DNA of 58,471 nt, from positions 1-58,471 of the forward strand of contig NZ_LXEN01000015.1 in the NCBI RefSeq assembly GCF_001654855.1. The letters are read 5' to 3'. A program made the translations under genes and the position numbers. The stretch is from Proteus myxofaciens ATCC 19692. Lineage in GTDB: Bacteria > Pseudomonadota > Gammaproteobacteria > Enterobacterales > Enterobacteriaceae. A model generated the notes under the pieces. That model was not told where the DNA came from and did not search any database. It was given only the letters and a program-made list of their open reading frames with translations. Of this stretch, positions 27,444 through 36,448 are shown piece by piece (within the stretch, counting starts at the first letter, position 1; each line of letters begins with the position of its first letter).

Positions 27444-28253
27444 TTAAAACGTTAATGTTGAAAACTCAATCGGCATTTCAACCAATACTCGCCCTTTAAA
27501 AAGTAGCTCTGTAGGCGGTATCGGTAAAGGTTGAGCTCGTTTAAGCACTTTTTGTGCTTCTCTATCTAAAGAACGAGTACCACTACTTACAATTAGCTCA
27601 CTCGAAATAACATAACCTCGTTCATCAACAAAAAAGCGCACTTTGGATATTCCTGTCTTACCTTTACTTCTCGCTTCATCAGGATATTCCTTATAACGGT
27701 TAAGATGCCCTTTCGTTTTCGCATGCCACAAGGCTAACGCATCTGCTTCTTTATCTGAATCACTATCATAATTGGCACTAACATCAGTTGCTTGCTGTTT
27801 TGCAGAAGAACGGCTAGTTGAGGGCGCAGATAAACTTGATATATTTTCACTCAATATAGGCGTTGTTTTTGTCGGAGTTGGCATAGGGGAAACTTTTGCT
27901 GTTTGCTCTACATGAACAATTTTCTTTGGTTTCTCAACCAATAGCTCGGCTTTTTCATTAACGAGCAGATTAGGTTGTTTTTCTGTCGCTATTTGCTCTA
28001 CTTTTTTTTGGCTAGCAACCGCTAATTGTTGATCAATACCTATTGCTTGCTTCTCATTATTAATAGCCTGTACGTTTTCGCTAAAACTCAGCATAACAGC
28101 AACTTCAGGCTCAAGTATTAATTCAGTTCTTTCTTTATTAAAGTAGTAATAAGTCACGACTAAAATTGCATGTATAGCGATAGCCAATATCACCGCTCTA
28201 TAATTAAACAGTTGAAATCTTGGCATTTGATTTGTACAAAAAGAGATAAGCAT
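27444..28253 (-). CDS. TonB-family energy transducer
   Basis: The 269-residue protein has one membrane helix near the N-terminus (AVILAIAIHAILVVTYYYF). A periplasmic linker at about 60-170 is less Pro-rich than classic TonB. The C-terminal TonB domain has YPDEARSKGKTGISKVRF, the strand VISSELIVSSGTRSLDREA and the end VEMPIEFS. It transmits the proton-motive force to outer-membrane receptors through an ExbB-ExbD pair that is not in this window. The start is unsure: ATG 28253 lies just after the lipoprotein stop, while a TTG at 28298 would overlap it. Its position argues for a TonB dedicated to the receptor encoded in this operon. Confidence 0.8.
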   Translation of the reverse strand: MLISFCTNQMPRFQLFNYRAVILAIAIHAILVVTYYYFNKERTELILEPEVAVMLSFSENVQAINNEKQAIGIDQQLAVASQKKVEQIATEKQPNLLVNEKAELLVEKPKKIVHVEQTAKVSPMPTPTKTTPILSENISSLSAPSTSRSSAKQQATDVSANYDSDSDKEADALALWHAKTKGHLNRYKEYPDEARSKGKTGISKVRFFVDERGYVISSELIVSSGTRSLDREAQKVLKRAQPLPIPPTELLFKGRVLVEMPIEFSTLTF

Positions 28254-28267
28254 AATATCGATATCTA

Positions 28268-29140
28268 TTAGTGAGATAATGTAGCCGGTGTTATCCAAAG
28301 ATAGTCAGCGTGAGCGCCTGTAATATCACTACCTTCTTCCGCCATAATCACTACTGTTACTGATTGATTCGGCGCTAGATCACTAATATGTAAAGGGACA
28401 CCCATAACTTTACTGGCATGAAACGAACCTGCAATTAATAAAGCGGGTTGTGGCGCTGCTAATAAATGCTGTGCCATTGCTCTATCACGTAATTGCTGGA
28501 TAGCCGTCATTTTTTCACCTTGCTCTTTATCAAGTTCGTTACCATGAGCAACACGAATTGTTTCTAAGATTAATTGACGAACAAAAGGCGCTGTCGATTT
28601 TTCGCCTTCAATGATGGGAGGATGTTGATAAGCCTGAGTAATTTCATTACGATCAATATTTGCGGCGAGTAGTGAATAATCTGCGCTTAGCGCTTCTTTT
28701 ACTAGATTGCCATACCATTTCCATGGCCAGCCAGCATTCCATTGTAAAGTTTGCATTAATCGCTCATCGCGTAAATATTCAGAGCCTGAATAGCGCTTTT
28801 TAGTATTGTCGACTAACACTTGCTGACTCGGTGTCAGCATTTCAAGTAATATCGCACCTTGAGGACGTTTTTTAGGAAGCTCCGTCATTAGCCAATATTC
28901 AATATCATGATGATAAGCGTTGTCATGTTTTTCACCTATTATCACACGAGGTTTAGTCGCTAATTCGGCTAACAGCATGTCTGCACTGATTAATTTTCCT
29001 GTTTGTGTATCAATAATTTTAGCTGAATTTATTGCTGATAAATCCATTGTTTGTGAAGGGGATTTTTTAGATGAATGACAAGCTGAAAGTAGTGCTAATA
29101 CACTAATAAAAAATATTTTTTTTGATATTGAATAAAACAT
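28268..29140 (-). CDS. ChaN-family (haem-associated) lipoprotein
   Basis: The 290-residue protein has a lipobox LSAC after a 20-residue signal. The ChaN domain follows, with VIIGEKHDNAYHHDIEYWL near residue 70, LEMLTPSQQ near 100 and ALLIAGSFHASKVMGVP near 240. ChaN proteins are iron-regulated lipoproteins; a Campylobacter member binds haem. I take ATG 29140 as start, since AAGGGTGG is just upstream; a GTG two codons earlier is part of that sequence. It is the first gene of the operon, directly behind a Fur-box-like site. Confidence 0.85.
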   Translation of the reverse strand: MFYSISKKIFFISVLALLSACHSSKKSPSQTMDLSAINSAKIIDTQTGKLISADMLLAELATKPRVIIGEKHDNAYHHDIEYWLMTELPKKRPQGAILLEMLTPSQQVLVDNTKKRYSGSEYLRDERLMQTLQWNAGWPWKWYGNLVKEALSADYSLLAANIDRNEITQAYQHPPIIEGEKSTAPFVRQLILETIRVAHGNELDKEQGEKMTAIQQLRDRAMAQHLLAAPQPALLIAGSFHASKVMGVPLHISDLAPNQSVTVVIMAEEGSDITGAHADYLWITPATLSH

Positions 29141-29195
29141 AGCCACCCTTGCTAATCATATTTACTTACATAAAGGGGTGATAGACTAATTTAGT

Positions 29196-29210
29196 TAATA
29201 ATAATTATCA
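29196..29210. promoter_or_regulatory. Fur box upstream of the ChaN-TonB-peptidase-receptor operon
   Basis: TAATAATAATTATCA matches the 7-1-7 Fur consensus TGATAATnATTATCA at 13 of 14 defined positions. It lies about 55-70 bases upstream of the first gene, where the promoter must be. It predicts repression by Fur when iron is plentiful. Confidence 0.75.
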
Positions 29211-29246
29211 ATATCATAATGATTTTTATTTGCTTTTTGTCGTAAA

Positions 29247-29275
29247 AATAAAGCGCCTAATAAGGCGCTTTTTTA
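29247..29275 (-). terminator. Terminator of maeB
   Basis: AAAGCGCC and GGCGCTTT form a stem with a six-base loop about 20 bases after the maeB stop. T-rich sequence follows on both strands. Confidence 0.75.
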
Positions 29276-29289
29276 AAATAACATAGCAT

Positions 29290-31569
29290 TTATGCTTGAG
29301 TTTGAGCTTCAACAACAGCTAATGCCACCATATTAACAATACGACGTACAGATGCGATAGGCGTTAATATATGTGCTGGTTTTGCAATTCCCATTAAAAC
29401 AGGTCCTACTGTTACACCATCGGAGCTTGTTACACGTAATAAATTATAGCTAATACGTGCAGCTTCCATTGTTGGCATCACAAGAAGATTAGCAGAACCT
29501 TTTAATGGACTGTCTGGCATAATATCACGACGAATATTTTCAACTAATGCAGCATCAGCATGCATTTCACCATCAATTTCTAATTCAGGTGCGCGTTGTT
29601 TAATTATCGCTAACGCTTCTCTTAGTTTTATGGAGGATGGACTATCAAATGATCCAAAGCTAGAGCGAGAAACAAGCGCAACTTTAGGTTCAATACCGAA
29701 ACGTCGAATAGTATCAACGGCCATTAATGTAATATCGACTAATTGTGTCGCAGTAGGATCTTCGTTAACGTAGGTATCTGTAATAAAGGTATTACCGCTA
29801 GGCAGCAATAACGCATTCATTGCACCAGCGGTTTGCATTCCATCACGGAAACCAAACACGTTTTTATATACCTCTAAATGCTCAGAATAACTTCCTACTG
29901 TGCCACAAATTAAACCGTCAGCTTCACCACGGCGTACCATAATTGCACCAATGAGTGTTGGATTACCAATCATAGCTCGACGAGCTTGCTCTTGTGAAAC
30001 GCCTCTTCGTTTCATGATTTGATAATATTCCTGCCAATATTCTTTAAAGCGAGGATCATTTTCATTATTCACCACTTCAAAATCTTTACCCGCTTGAATA
30101 TGCAAACCTAACTTTTTAATGCGCATTTCAATAACACTTGGACGACCAATAAGAATAGGATAGGCCAATCCTAATGTCACAAGCTCTTGAGTTGCATGTA
30201 ATACGCGGTTTTCTTCACCTTCTGCCAGAACTATACGTTTTTTCTCTTTTTTTGCTTGAGCGAAAATTGGCTTCATAAATAAATTCGTTTTATACACAAA
30301 CTCATTAAGGTGCTCAATATAAGCAGAGAAATCTTTAATTGGACGCGTTGCTACACCAGAATCCATAGCAGCTTTAGCAACTGCGGGTGCTATTTTAACA
30401 ATAAGGCGTGGATCAAAAGGTTTAGGAATAATGTATTCAGGTCCAAAAGAAAGCTCTTGATCACCATAAGCGGTGGCAACCTCTTCATTTTGTTCAGCAA
30501 GCGCAAGTTCAGCAATAGCATGTACACAAGCTAATTTCATTTCTTCATTTATTGCAGTCGCTCCTACATCAAGGGCGCCACGGAAAATAAAGGGAAAGCA
30601 AAGAACATTGTTAACTTGATTTGGGTAGTCAGAACGACCAGTGCAAATTATTGCATCAGAACGAACGGCTTTCACTAATGGAGGTAAAATTTCGGGTTCA
30701 GGATTAGCAAGCGCAAGAATAAGCGGGTCTCTTGCCATTTTTTTAACCATTTCTTGTGTTAATACACCAGGCCCTGAACACCCTAAGAATATATCAGCAT
30801 TTTGAATGACATCATCAAGAGTACGGCTACCATTATCTTTAATCGCATAAGCAGCTTTTGTTGGTGCCATATTCTCTTCACGACCTTGGTAGATAACGCC
30901 TTTAGAATCACAAACTGTGATATGTTCGCGTTTTAAACCTAATGCCACTAATAAGTTCATACAAGCAATCGATGCAGCACCTGCACCTGATACAACTAAT
31001 CTAACTTTATCTATATCTTTGCGGACAATACGTAATCCATTGATAATCGCAGCGGTTGAAATAATCGCGGTTCCATGTTGATCATCATGGAAAACAGGTA
31101 TATTCATTCTTTCGCGTAGTTTTTGCTCAATATAAAAACACTCTGGTGCTTTTATATCTTCTAAATTAATACCACCAAATGTTGGCTCTAATGATGCAAT
31201 AATATCAACAAGTTTATCGGGATCTGTTTCATTAACTTCAATGTCGAAAACATCAACACCAGAAAACTTTTTAAATAATACGCCCTTACCTTCCATTACG
31301 GGCTTACCTGCTAAAGCACCAATGTTACCTAACCCTAATACTGCTGTACCATTAGAAATAACCGCTACAAGATTACCTTTCGCTGTATATCGGTAAGCAT
31401 TTAAAGGATTTTTAGCAATTTCTAAACACGGCACCGCAACACCAGGCGAATAAGCCAATGCTAAATCACGTTGAGTTAATAGTGGTTTGGTTGGCGTCAC
31501 CGTTATTTTACCTGGACTTGGAAATTCATGAAAATCGAGAGCATTCTGTTTTAATAATTTATCTTCCAT
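29290..31569 (-). CDS. maeB: NADP-dependent malic enzyme
   Basis: The 759-residue enzyme decarboxylates malate to pyruvate and makes NADPH. The N-terminal part (about 1-420) is the malic enzyme core with [12 protein letters not shown] and the nucleotide site [16 protein letters not shown]. The C-terminal part (about 430-755) is a phosphotransacetylase-like domain, regulatory in E. coli MaeB, where acetyl-CoA acts as inhibitor. The length equals E. coli MaeB (759). It is monocistronic with its own terminator. A NarL/NarP-like site lies about 125 bases upstream. Confidence 0.95.
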   Translation of the reverse strand: MEDKLLKQNALDFHEFPSPGKITVTPTKPLLTQRDLALAYSPGVAVPCLEIAKNPLNAYRYTAKGNLVAVISNGTAVLGLGNIGALAGKPVMEGKGVLFKKFSGVDVFDIEVNETDPDKLVDIIASLEPTFGGINLEDIKAPECFYIEQKLRERMNIPVFHDDQHGTAIISTAAIINGLRIVRKDIDKVRLVVSGAGAASIACMNLLVALGLKREHITVCDSKGVIYQGREENMAPTKAAYAIKDNGSRTLDDVIQNADIFLGCSGPGVLTQEMVKKMARDPLILALANPEPEILPPLVKAVRSDAIICTGRSDYPNQVNNVLCFPFIFRGALDVGATAINEEMKLACVHAIAELALAEQNEEVATAYGDQELSFGPEYIIPKPFDPRLIVKIAPAVAKAAMDSGVATRPIKDFSAYIEHLNEFVYKTNLFMKPIFAQAKKEKKRIVLAEGEENRVLHATQELVTLGLAYPILIGRPSVIEMRIKKLGLHIQAGKDFEVVNNENDPRFKEYWQEYYQIMKRRGVSQEQARRAMIGNPTLIGAIMVRRGEADGLICGTVGSYSEHLEVYKNVFGFRDGMQTAGAMNALLLPSGNTFITDTYVNEDPTATQLVDITLMAVDTIRRFGIEPKVALVSRSSFGSFDSPSSIKLREALAIIKQRAPELEIDGEMHADAALVENIRRDIMPDSPLKGSANLLVMPTMEAARISYNLLRVTSSDGVTVGPVLMGIAKPAHILTPIASVRRIVNMVALAVVEAQTQA

Positions 31570-32122
31570 CTCTATATCCTTTTGTGTCGATAGGGTAAGG
31601 GCTCTGTTAGTATAAAGGGAATAACACGTTAAATCATGACAACACCGACACTTTTTTTAATTAAATAATCATCCTTTATTATATATTATTAATACCTAGT
31701 TATAGGTATATTATTAAATGTCTATCTAATTCTTTTTGTTTATAATCTCGAACAGAAAAAAGACAATCTTTGTTTATTATTTATCTGCAACTAAATTAAC
31801 TTTTAAAATAATTAAAAAATTTATATTGTTTTATAAATCAATAACTATTTTCAGTAGTTTATTAATTATAAAATATAAAAACAAACCCATAACACACTGT
31901 TATAAAAGAAAATAACATGAGTTAGCTGTTTTGTTAGTCGTTTTGGTTATTTTCTTTTTTACCCGTAACAATATTTGGTGTAATATTGCGAACCGTCAAT
32001 TTTATTTTCTTATTGTTTTAATAAGATACCCGATTCTCATTTTATTCCTTTTTGGAATTTGTTTTTTATTTTCTACTTTTGAAAAGATTACGCACATTAT
32101 TATTTTTTTAGGGAGAGGGGTT
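31570..32122. other. Long AT-rich intergenic region between maeB and narP
   Basis: This region holds the divergent promoters of maeB and the response regulator. The only structured element I see is the 16-bp palindrome at 31693-31708. An in-frame extension of the regulator through 31931-32122 would encode hydrophobic low-complexity sequence from T-rich DNA; I do not regard it as coding. Confidence 0.5.
31693..31708. promoter_or_regulatory. Candidate 7-2-7 NarL/NarP binding site
   Basis: TACCTAG-TT-ATAGGTA has the inverted heptamers with two-base spacing that NarP requires. The right heptamer fits the consensus TACYYMT fully on its strand, and the left misses only the last base. It is about 125 bases from maeB and about 415 from the NarP-like gene start. 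Confidence 0.45.
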
Positions 32123-32746
32123 ATGCCTAGCTACTCAATTATGATAGTGGATGATCACCCTATCATGAGATATGGATTACGGCTATTGTTAGAAAAAGAC
32201 AAGGAGTTTGTCGTAGTAGGTGAAAGTGGCAATGCACAAGAGGCAATAACCACCGCAAAACAGTTAAATCCAGATTTGATTATGCTGGATTTACATCTTC
32301 AAGGGCGTTCTGGTATTGATATTATTCGTGCTCTTCGTCGTTCAGGTTTAACATCTTATATTCTGGTTTTATCACTTTCAGATTCTCGTAATGATGTATA
32401 TACAGCCTTGGATGCTGGAGCAAACGGGTATCTTTTAAAAGAGTGTGAATTAGACATGTTGATGTTAAGTTTACGTAAAGCCGTTGTTGGACACCCTGTT
32501 TATAGTGAACGGGTATGGCAATATATTCAACTTAGGCAAAGTTATTCCGATCCACTTTCAGCATTAACAAAAAGAGAGCTTGATGTATTACATGAAGTAT
32601 CTATTGGAATGAAAAATAAGCAAATTGCAGAAAATCTGTTTATTTCTGAAGAGACAGTGAAAGTGCATATCCGTAATATTTTAAAAAAATTACAAGTAAC
32701 TTCGCGTTTAGCGGCTAGCCTTATCTTAATTAAACATCAGCATTAA
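32123..32746 (+). CDS. narP: NarP-like nitrate/nitrite response regulator
   Basis: The 207-residue protein has a receiver domain (acidic pair in IVDDHPIM, phospho-acceptor Asp56 in LIMLDLHLQ, conserved Lys in GYLLKECE). A LuxR/NarL HTH follows (LTKRELDVLHEVSIGMKNKQIAENLFISEETVKVHIRNIL). It aligns along its whole length with E. coli NarP as I remember it, including LTKRELDVLHE and the last helix. I start at ATG 32123 because AGGGAGAGGGG lies in front and NarP begins with this IMIVDDHP strand. The sensor NarQ is not adjacent. It probably activates genes for anaerobic nitrate and nitrite respiration. Confidence 0.8.
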   Translation: MPSYSIMIVDDHPIMRYGLRLLLEKDKEFVVVGESGNAQEAITTAKQLNPDLIMLDLHLQGRSGIDIIRALRRSGLTSYILVLSLSDSRNDVYTALDAGANGYLLKECELDMLMLSLRKAVVGHPVYSERVWQYIQLRQSYSDPLSALTKRELDVLHEVSIGMKNKQIAENLFISEETVKVHIRNILKKLQVTSRLAASLILIKHQH

Positions 32747-32768
32747 AACGTAACACTTATTATAATTA

Positions 32769-32790
32769 ACCCCGACACGATGGTCGGGGT
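32769..32790. terminator. Hairpin between convergent narP and the hypothetical gene
   Basis: ACCCCGAC and GTCGGGGT pair perfectly with a six-base loop. Neither strand has a clean T-run, but the strong GC stem between two converging stops is most likely a shared terminator. Confidence 0.6.
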
Positions 32791-32806
32791 CATAAATTAT
32801 CTACTC

Positions 32807-33367
32807 TTACTCTATCGGAACTGGATAACTTAAAACTTTAAAATGATTATCCGGCAACTTTTCCACTTTTAATTGATAAAGCTCTCTATTGATACCGTTT
32901 AATACAATATCAAGCTCACTAAATGCAGACTGTATTTCTGCATTATTGGCCCAATTAGGGATATCTTTTACACCATAGTAAAAGTAAATCTTACTTTTAC
33001 CTGAATCTATTGGCTGTATTTCTTTAATTTGGCTAATAAATAGGTGTCCATAACAGAAGTCTTGGTAGGGTTGCCAAGCTTTACGCCCTTTTTCACTAAG
33101 ATTAAATACCCATTCATCACCATTTTCGGTTTGTTCAATCAAACCCGCTTTCATTAACGCATGCATTCGTTCCAATACCCAAGGCGCATCATTTTCATTG
33201 CTATAAACGGGCCATTTTCCCTCGCCTAAACACAATAAATAATCACTGTTAAAAAATGCCTGTAGGGCTGTTTTATACTCATCGACTTTTTTGCCTTCGT
33301 CATCATCGTTCGCCCAGCTAAAAGTAGAGAGTAAAAGCAATATAAGACTCAGTGAAATACTTTTCAT
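32807..33367 (-). CDS. Secreted protein of unknown function
   Basis: I do not recognise this 186-residue protein. It has a signal peptide MKSISLSLILLLLSTFSWA cleaved after residue 19. Residues 60-100 (APWVLERMHALMKAGLIEQT, then FNLSEKGRKAW) look like a winged-helix segment, unusual in a secreted protein. Two cysteines (46 and 104) may form a disulphide. The rest is beta-rich. It is monocistronic, divergent from the YffB gene. It may be periplasmic. Confidence 0.6.
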   Translation of the reverse strand: MKSISLSLILLLLSTFSWANDDDEGKKVDEYKTALQAFFNSDYLLCLGEGKWPVYSNENDAPWVLERMHALMKAGLIEQTENGDEWVFNLSEKGRKAWQPYQDFCYGHLFISQIKEIQPIDSGKSKIYFYYGVKDIPNWANNAEIQSAFSELDIVLNGINRELYQLKVEKLPDNHFKVLSYPVPIE

Positions 33368-33568
33368 ATTTTCTTTTTACCAACAGAAATCTTTATTTCT
33401 ATTACTCTACGTTACACAATTCGTTACACTATGGTCACAGGTTAATAACCGATATATTTTATAATGTAAATAGGATTTTTCACTACAGTAAAACCTGTTA
33501 TTTTGGATCTGTATAACACTCATTCGCATTAATGCTGATATTACGCATTGTCATATAAGGAAAATATC

Positions 33569-33940
33569 ATGTCTACTACCAACTCGGCCTATACGATGTA
33601 CGGCATAAAAAATTGCGATACAATCAAAAAAGCACGTAAATGGCTTGATGAGAATAATATTCCGTATACGTTTCATGATTACCGCAAAGAGGGTTTGACG
33701 GAAGCATTATTACGCACATTTACAGAAAATTTAGATTGGCAGACACTTGTGAATAAAAGAGGAACAACTTGGCGTCAATTATCTGAGGATAAAAAAAAGA
33801 CGATTGTTGATGTTGATTCCGCCATTTCCTTAATGCTTAATAGTCCTGCTATTATCAAACGACCTATTTTAGTTTCTTCTGACAACCGTTATATTGTCGG
33901 CTTTAATGATAATGATTATTTGACCTTTACAGGAGCCTAA
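33569..33940 (+). CDS. yffB: ArsC/Spx-family protein YffB
   Basis: The 123-residue thioredoxin-fold protein has the single-Cys motif [12 protein letters not shown] (Cys16), the later WRQLSEDKK and the [15 protein letters not shown] block of the ArsC/YffB group. It lacks a C-x-x-C pair. Its role is unclear; a glutathione-dependent thiol reductase activity has been proposed for relatives. I start at ATG 33569, which has TAAGGAAAATATC in front; a TTG seven codons upstream would consume that site. It is followed by dapE after five bases, the same pairing as in E. coli. Confidence 0.85.
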   Translation: MSTTNSAYTMYGIKNCDTIKKARKWLDENNIPYTFHDYRKEGLTEALLRTFTENLDWQTLVNKRGTTWRQLSEDKKKTIVDVDSAISLMLNSPAIIKRPILVSSDNRYIVGFNDNDYLTFTGA

Positions 33941-33945
33941 TTTTT

Positions 33946-35076
33946 ATGTCCTGCCCTGTTCTTGAACTTGCACAACAACTTATCTCACGCCCATCGATCA
34001 GCCCAGATGATCAAGGTTGCCAACAACTGATTATTGATAGACTTACCCCACTTGGTTTCACCATAGAAAAAATGCCTTTTGGTGAGACTGACAATTTATG
34101 GGCATGTCGTGGCGGCGAAGGAGAAACACTCGCATTTGCAGGACATACAGATGTAGTTCCTACTGGTGACATCGCTATGTGGGATACACATCCTTTTGAG
34201 CCCTCATTACGTGATGGTATGCTTTATGGTCGCGGTGCTGCAGATATGAAAGGCTCTATTGCGGCGATGATTGTTGCTGCTGAGCGTTTTGTCCATGCTT
34301 ATCCTGAACATCGCGGACGCCTTGCTTTTCTTATTACATCAGATGAAGAAGCTAAAGCGGCTGATGGTACTGTAAAAGTCGTTGAATCGTTAATGTCACG
34401 AGGTGAACGTCTTGATTATTGCCTTGTTGGTGAACCTTCAAGCCAAACTCAACTAGGCGATATGGTTAAAAATGGTCGTCGTGGTTCTATCACCGCTAAC
34501 TTAACAATTCATGGTGTACAAGGCCATGTTGCTTATCCTCATTTAGCTGAGAATCCTATTCATCGGGCTGCACCTTTTATTCAAGAACTTGTAGACACCG
34601 TATGGGATGAAGGAAACGAGTTTTTCCCTGCAACAACGATGCAAATCGCCAATATTCATGCAGGAACAGGCAGTAATAATGTGATTCCTGGTGACTTATT
34701 TATTCAATTTAATTTCCGTTTTAGCACCGCGATTACTGATGAAGAAATTCGCCTGCGTACAAAAAGTCTCTTAGATAAATATCAACTGCATTATTCTCTT
34801 GATTGGTCTTTATCAGGGCAACCTTTTATTACAGGACAAGGTAAATTACTTGATTCTGTACGCTACGCGATAAAGCATTACACTAATTTAGAGACTGTAT
34901 TATCAACCAGCGGTGGGACTTCTGATGGCCGTTTTATTGCTCAAATGGGCGCTCAAGTAGTCGAATTAGGTCCCGTAAATGCAACAATTCATAAAGTGAA
35001 TGAGTGTGTTAATGCCGCAGACTTACAGCAATTAAGTCGAATTTATCAGCGAATTATGGAGCAGCTCATCTTATGA
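33946..35076 (+). CDS. dapE: Succinyl-diaminopimelate desuccinylase
   Basis: The 376-residue M20-family zinc enzyme removes succinate from N-succinyl-L,L-diaminopimelate in the lysine and peptidoglycan precursor pathway. Metal ligands are visible in [24 protein letters not shown] and [12 protein letters not shown], with later LVGEPS and [11 protein letters not shown]. Length matches E. coli DapE (375). It follows yffB closely and overlaps the next gene by four bases (ATGA). Confidence 0.96.
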   Translation: MSCPVLELAQQLISRPSISPDDQGCQQLIIDRLTPLGFTIEKMPFGETDNLWACRGGEGETLAFAGHTDVVPTGDIAMWDTHPFEPSLRDGMLYGRGAADMKGSIAAMIVAAERFVHAYPEHRGRLAFLITSDEEAKAADGTVKVVESLMSRGERLDYCLVGEPSSQTQLGDMVKNGRRGSITANLTIHGVQGHVAYPHLAENPIHRAAPFIQELVDTVWDEGNEFFPATTMQIANIHAGTGSNNVIPGDLFIQFNFRFSTAITDEEIRLRTKSLLDKYQLHYSLDWSLSGQPFITGQGKLLDSVRYAIKHYTNLETVLSTSGGTSDGRFIAQMGAQVVELGPVNATIHKVNECVNAADLQQLSRIYQRIMEQLIL

Positions 35077-35744
35077 TAACCCCGTTAATGCTGACTGGTC
35101 GTTCAAACTCTCATCTTGTTACATTATCAGGCAAGCATCGCTTACAATTTAATGCCACTAAAGCATTTTTAGCATTACAACAAAAGGCAGCTAAAGCAGG
35201 TTTTAAATTAGAACCCGCAAGTTCATTTCGTGATTTTAAACGTCAATTAGCAATCTGGAATGGTAAATTTGATGGCTCTCGCCCTGTGCTTGATGCACAA
35301 AGTCAACCGATTGATATCCAGAAATTATCAGAAGGCGAGCGTTGTCAGGCTATTTTAAAATGGTCTGCACTACCTGGTGCAAGTCGCCATCACTGGGGGA
35401 CTGAAATCGATATTTACGATCCTTTTCGTTTACCCGCAGGTCAATCATTGCAATTAGAACCTTGGGAATATGAAGGTGATGGCTATTTTGCATCTTTAAG
35501 CGAGTGGTTAACTGACAATATGTCGGCCTATGATTTTTATCGACCATTTACCCATAAAGAAAGCTATATTGCTTATGAACCTTGGCATATCAGCTATTGG
35601 CCATTGTCTTATGAAGCAACACAGGCTTATACACCTGATATTTTAAAATCAGTATTAGAGGAAGAAAATATTCATGGTAAACAATGGCTATTAGCGCATA
35701 TCGATAAGATATATGCCAATTATATTGTGTTACCTGAAGAATAA
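35073..35744 (+). CDS. M15-family D-Ala-D-Ala carboxypeptidase-like protein
   Basis: The 223-residue protein has the LD/DD-carboxypeptidase M15B zinc signature: S-x-H-x-x-G at 104-109 (His106), Asp113 in TEIDIYD, the catalytic Glu169 and third ligand His172 in YEPWHISY. An [17 protein letters not shown] segment lies near residue 50, as in VanY/DacB-like enzymes. There is no signal peptide, so a cytoplasmic role or non-classical export is possible. It overlaps dapE by ATGA, so it is translationally coupled to a cell-wall precursor gene, which suits turnover of peptidoglycan peptides. Confidence 0.85.
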   Translation: MITPLMLTGRSNSHLVTLSGKHRLQFNATKAFLALQQKAAKAGFKLEPASSFRDFKRQLAIWNGKFDGSRPVLDAQSQPIDIQKLSEGERCQAILKWSALPGASRHHWGTEIDIYDPFRLPAGQSLQLEPWEYEGDGYFASLSEWLTDNMSAYDFYRPFTHKESYIAYEPWHISYWPLSYEATQAYTPDILKSVLEEENIHGKQWLLAHIDKIYANYIVLPEE

Positions 35745-35745
35745 A

Positions 35746-36129
35746 TTATTTATCGTTGGGGATTTCTTGTTGACTGTTAACAGGAAGTCTCCACATAAAA
35801 ATTAATAAACAAGCTAAAATTATCAGCAATAATATTCTTACCCAAAGTAATGAAACCAGCCATAATGAAATAGCAAAAGTTACTAAAATAATAATAATCG
35901 CCTTAGGTTTTGCCCCTTTCGGCATTGCTCGATATGTTTGCCAATAGCGTAAATAAGAACCAAACCAAGAACGATAAAGTAACCAATGATGAAAACGTTG
36001 TGATGAGCTTGAAAAGCACCACATTGCCAATAACAAAAAAGGGGTTGTGGGCAAAACCGGCAAAATAACCCCGAGTGTCGCTAACCCAACACATAACCAA
36101 CCTGCTATAATTAACATTATCCGTTTCAT
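35746..36129 (-). CDS. YbaN-like DUF454 membrane protein
   Basis: The 127-residue inner-membrane protein has hydrophobic segments at 3-37 and 78-115. The conserved loop PTTPFLLLAMWCFSSSSQRFHHWLL is followed by FGSYLRYWQTYRAMPKGAKPKAI. This is the DUF454 pattern of E. coli YbaN. Function is unknown. It converges with the carboxypeptidase gene, whose stop is one base away. Confidence 0.85.
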   Translation of the reverse strand: MKRIMLIIAGWLCVGLATLGVILPVLPTTPFLLLAMWCFSSSSQRFHHWLLYRSWFGSYLRYWQTYRAMPKGAKPKAIIIILVTFAISLWLVSLLWVRILLLIILACLLIFMWRLPVNSQQEIPNDK

Positions 36130-36238
36130 GTTATGCTGTTCCTATTAACCTTTTTTGTTGCATACTAGAGTAAATCATTTCTAATCAACAAAATAGACAC
36201 ACTTTTTTAAAAGTACAATTAAAATATAAGGTGGATTT

Positions 36239-36433
36239 ATGAACTGGCTTGCTGATTATTGGTGGGTTATTTTAATTCTTTTAGTCGGAATTATCATTAC
36301 CGCCATTAAAGATATGAGAAAAGTTAATCCTAAAGAGTTTCTTAAAAATAAACCCAAATTACCACCTCATCGAGACTTTAATGACAAATGGGATGATGAA
36401 GATGATTGGCCTAAAAAAGACGATAAAAAATAG
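36239..36433 (+). CDS. ypfN: YpfN family small membrane protein (UPF0370)
   Basis: The 64-residue protein has one membrane helix ([16 protein letters not shown]) and a highly acidic tail with [20 protein letters not shown]. The tail is almost identical to E. coli YpfN as remembered, and the position next to tmcA and dapE is the same. AAGGTGGATTT precedes the ATG. Function is unknown. Confidence 0.92.
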   Translation: MNWLADYWWVILILLVGIIITAIKDMRKVNPKEFLKNKPKLPPHRDFNDKWDDEDDWPKKDDKK

Positions 36434-36448
36434 TTTACGTGTGGCAAT

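Noticed and set aside
31931-32122. 64-residue hydrophobic N-terminal extension of the NarP-like protein
   Set aside because: It comes from T-rich non-coding DNA; a strong ribosome site lies directly before the internal ATG at 32123.
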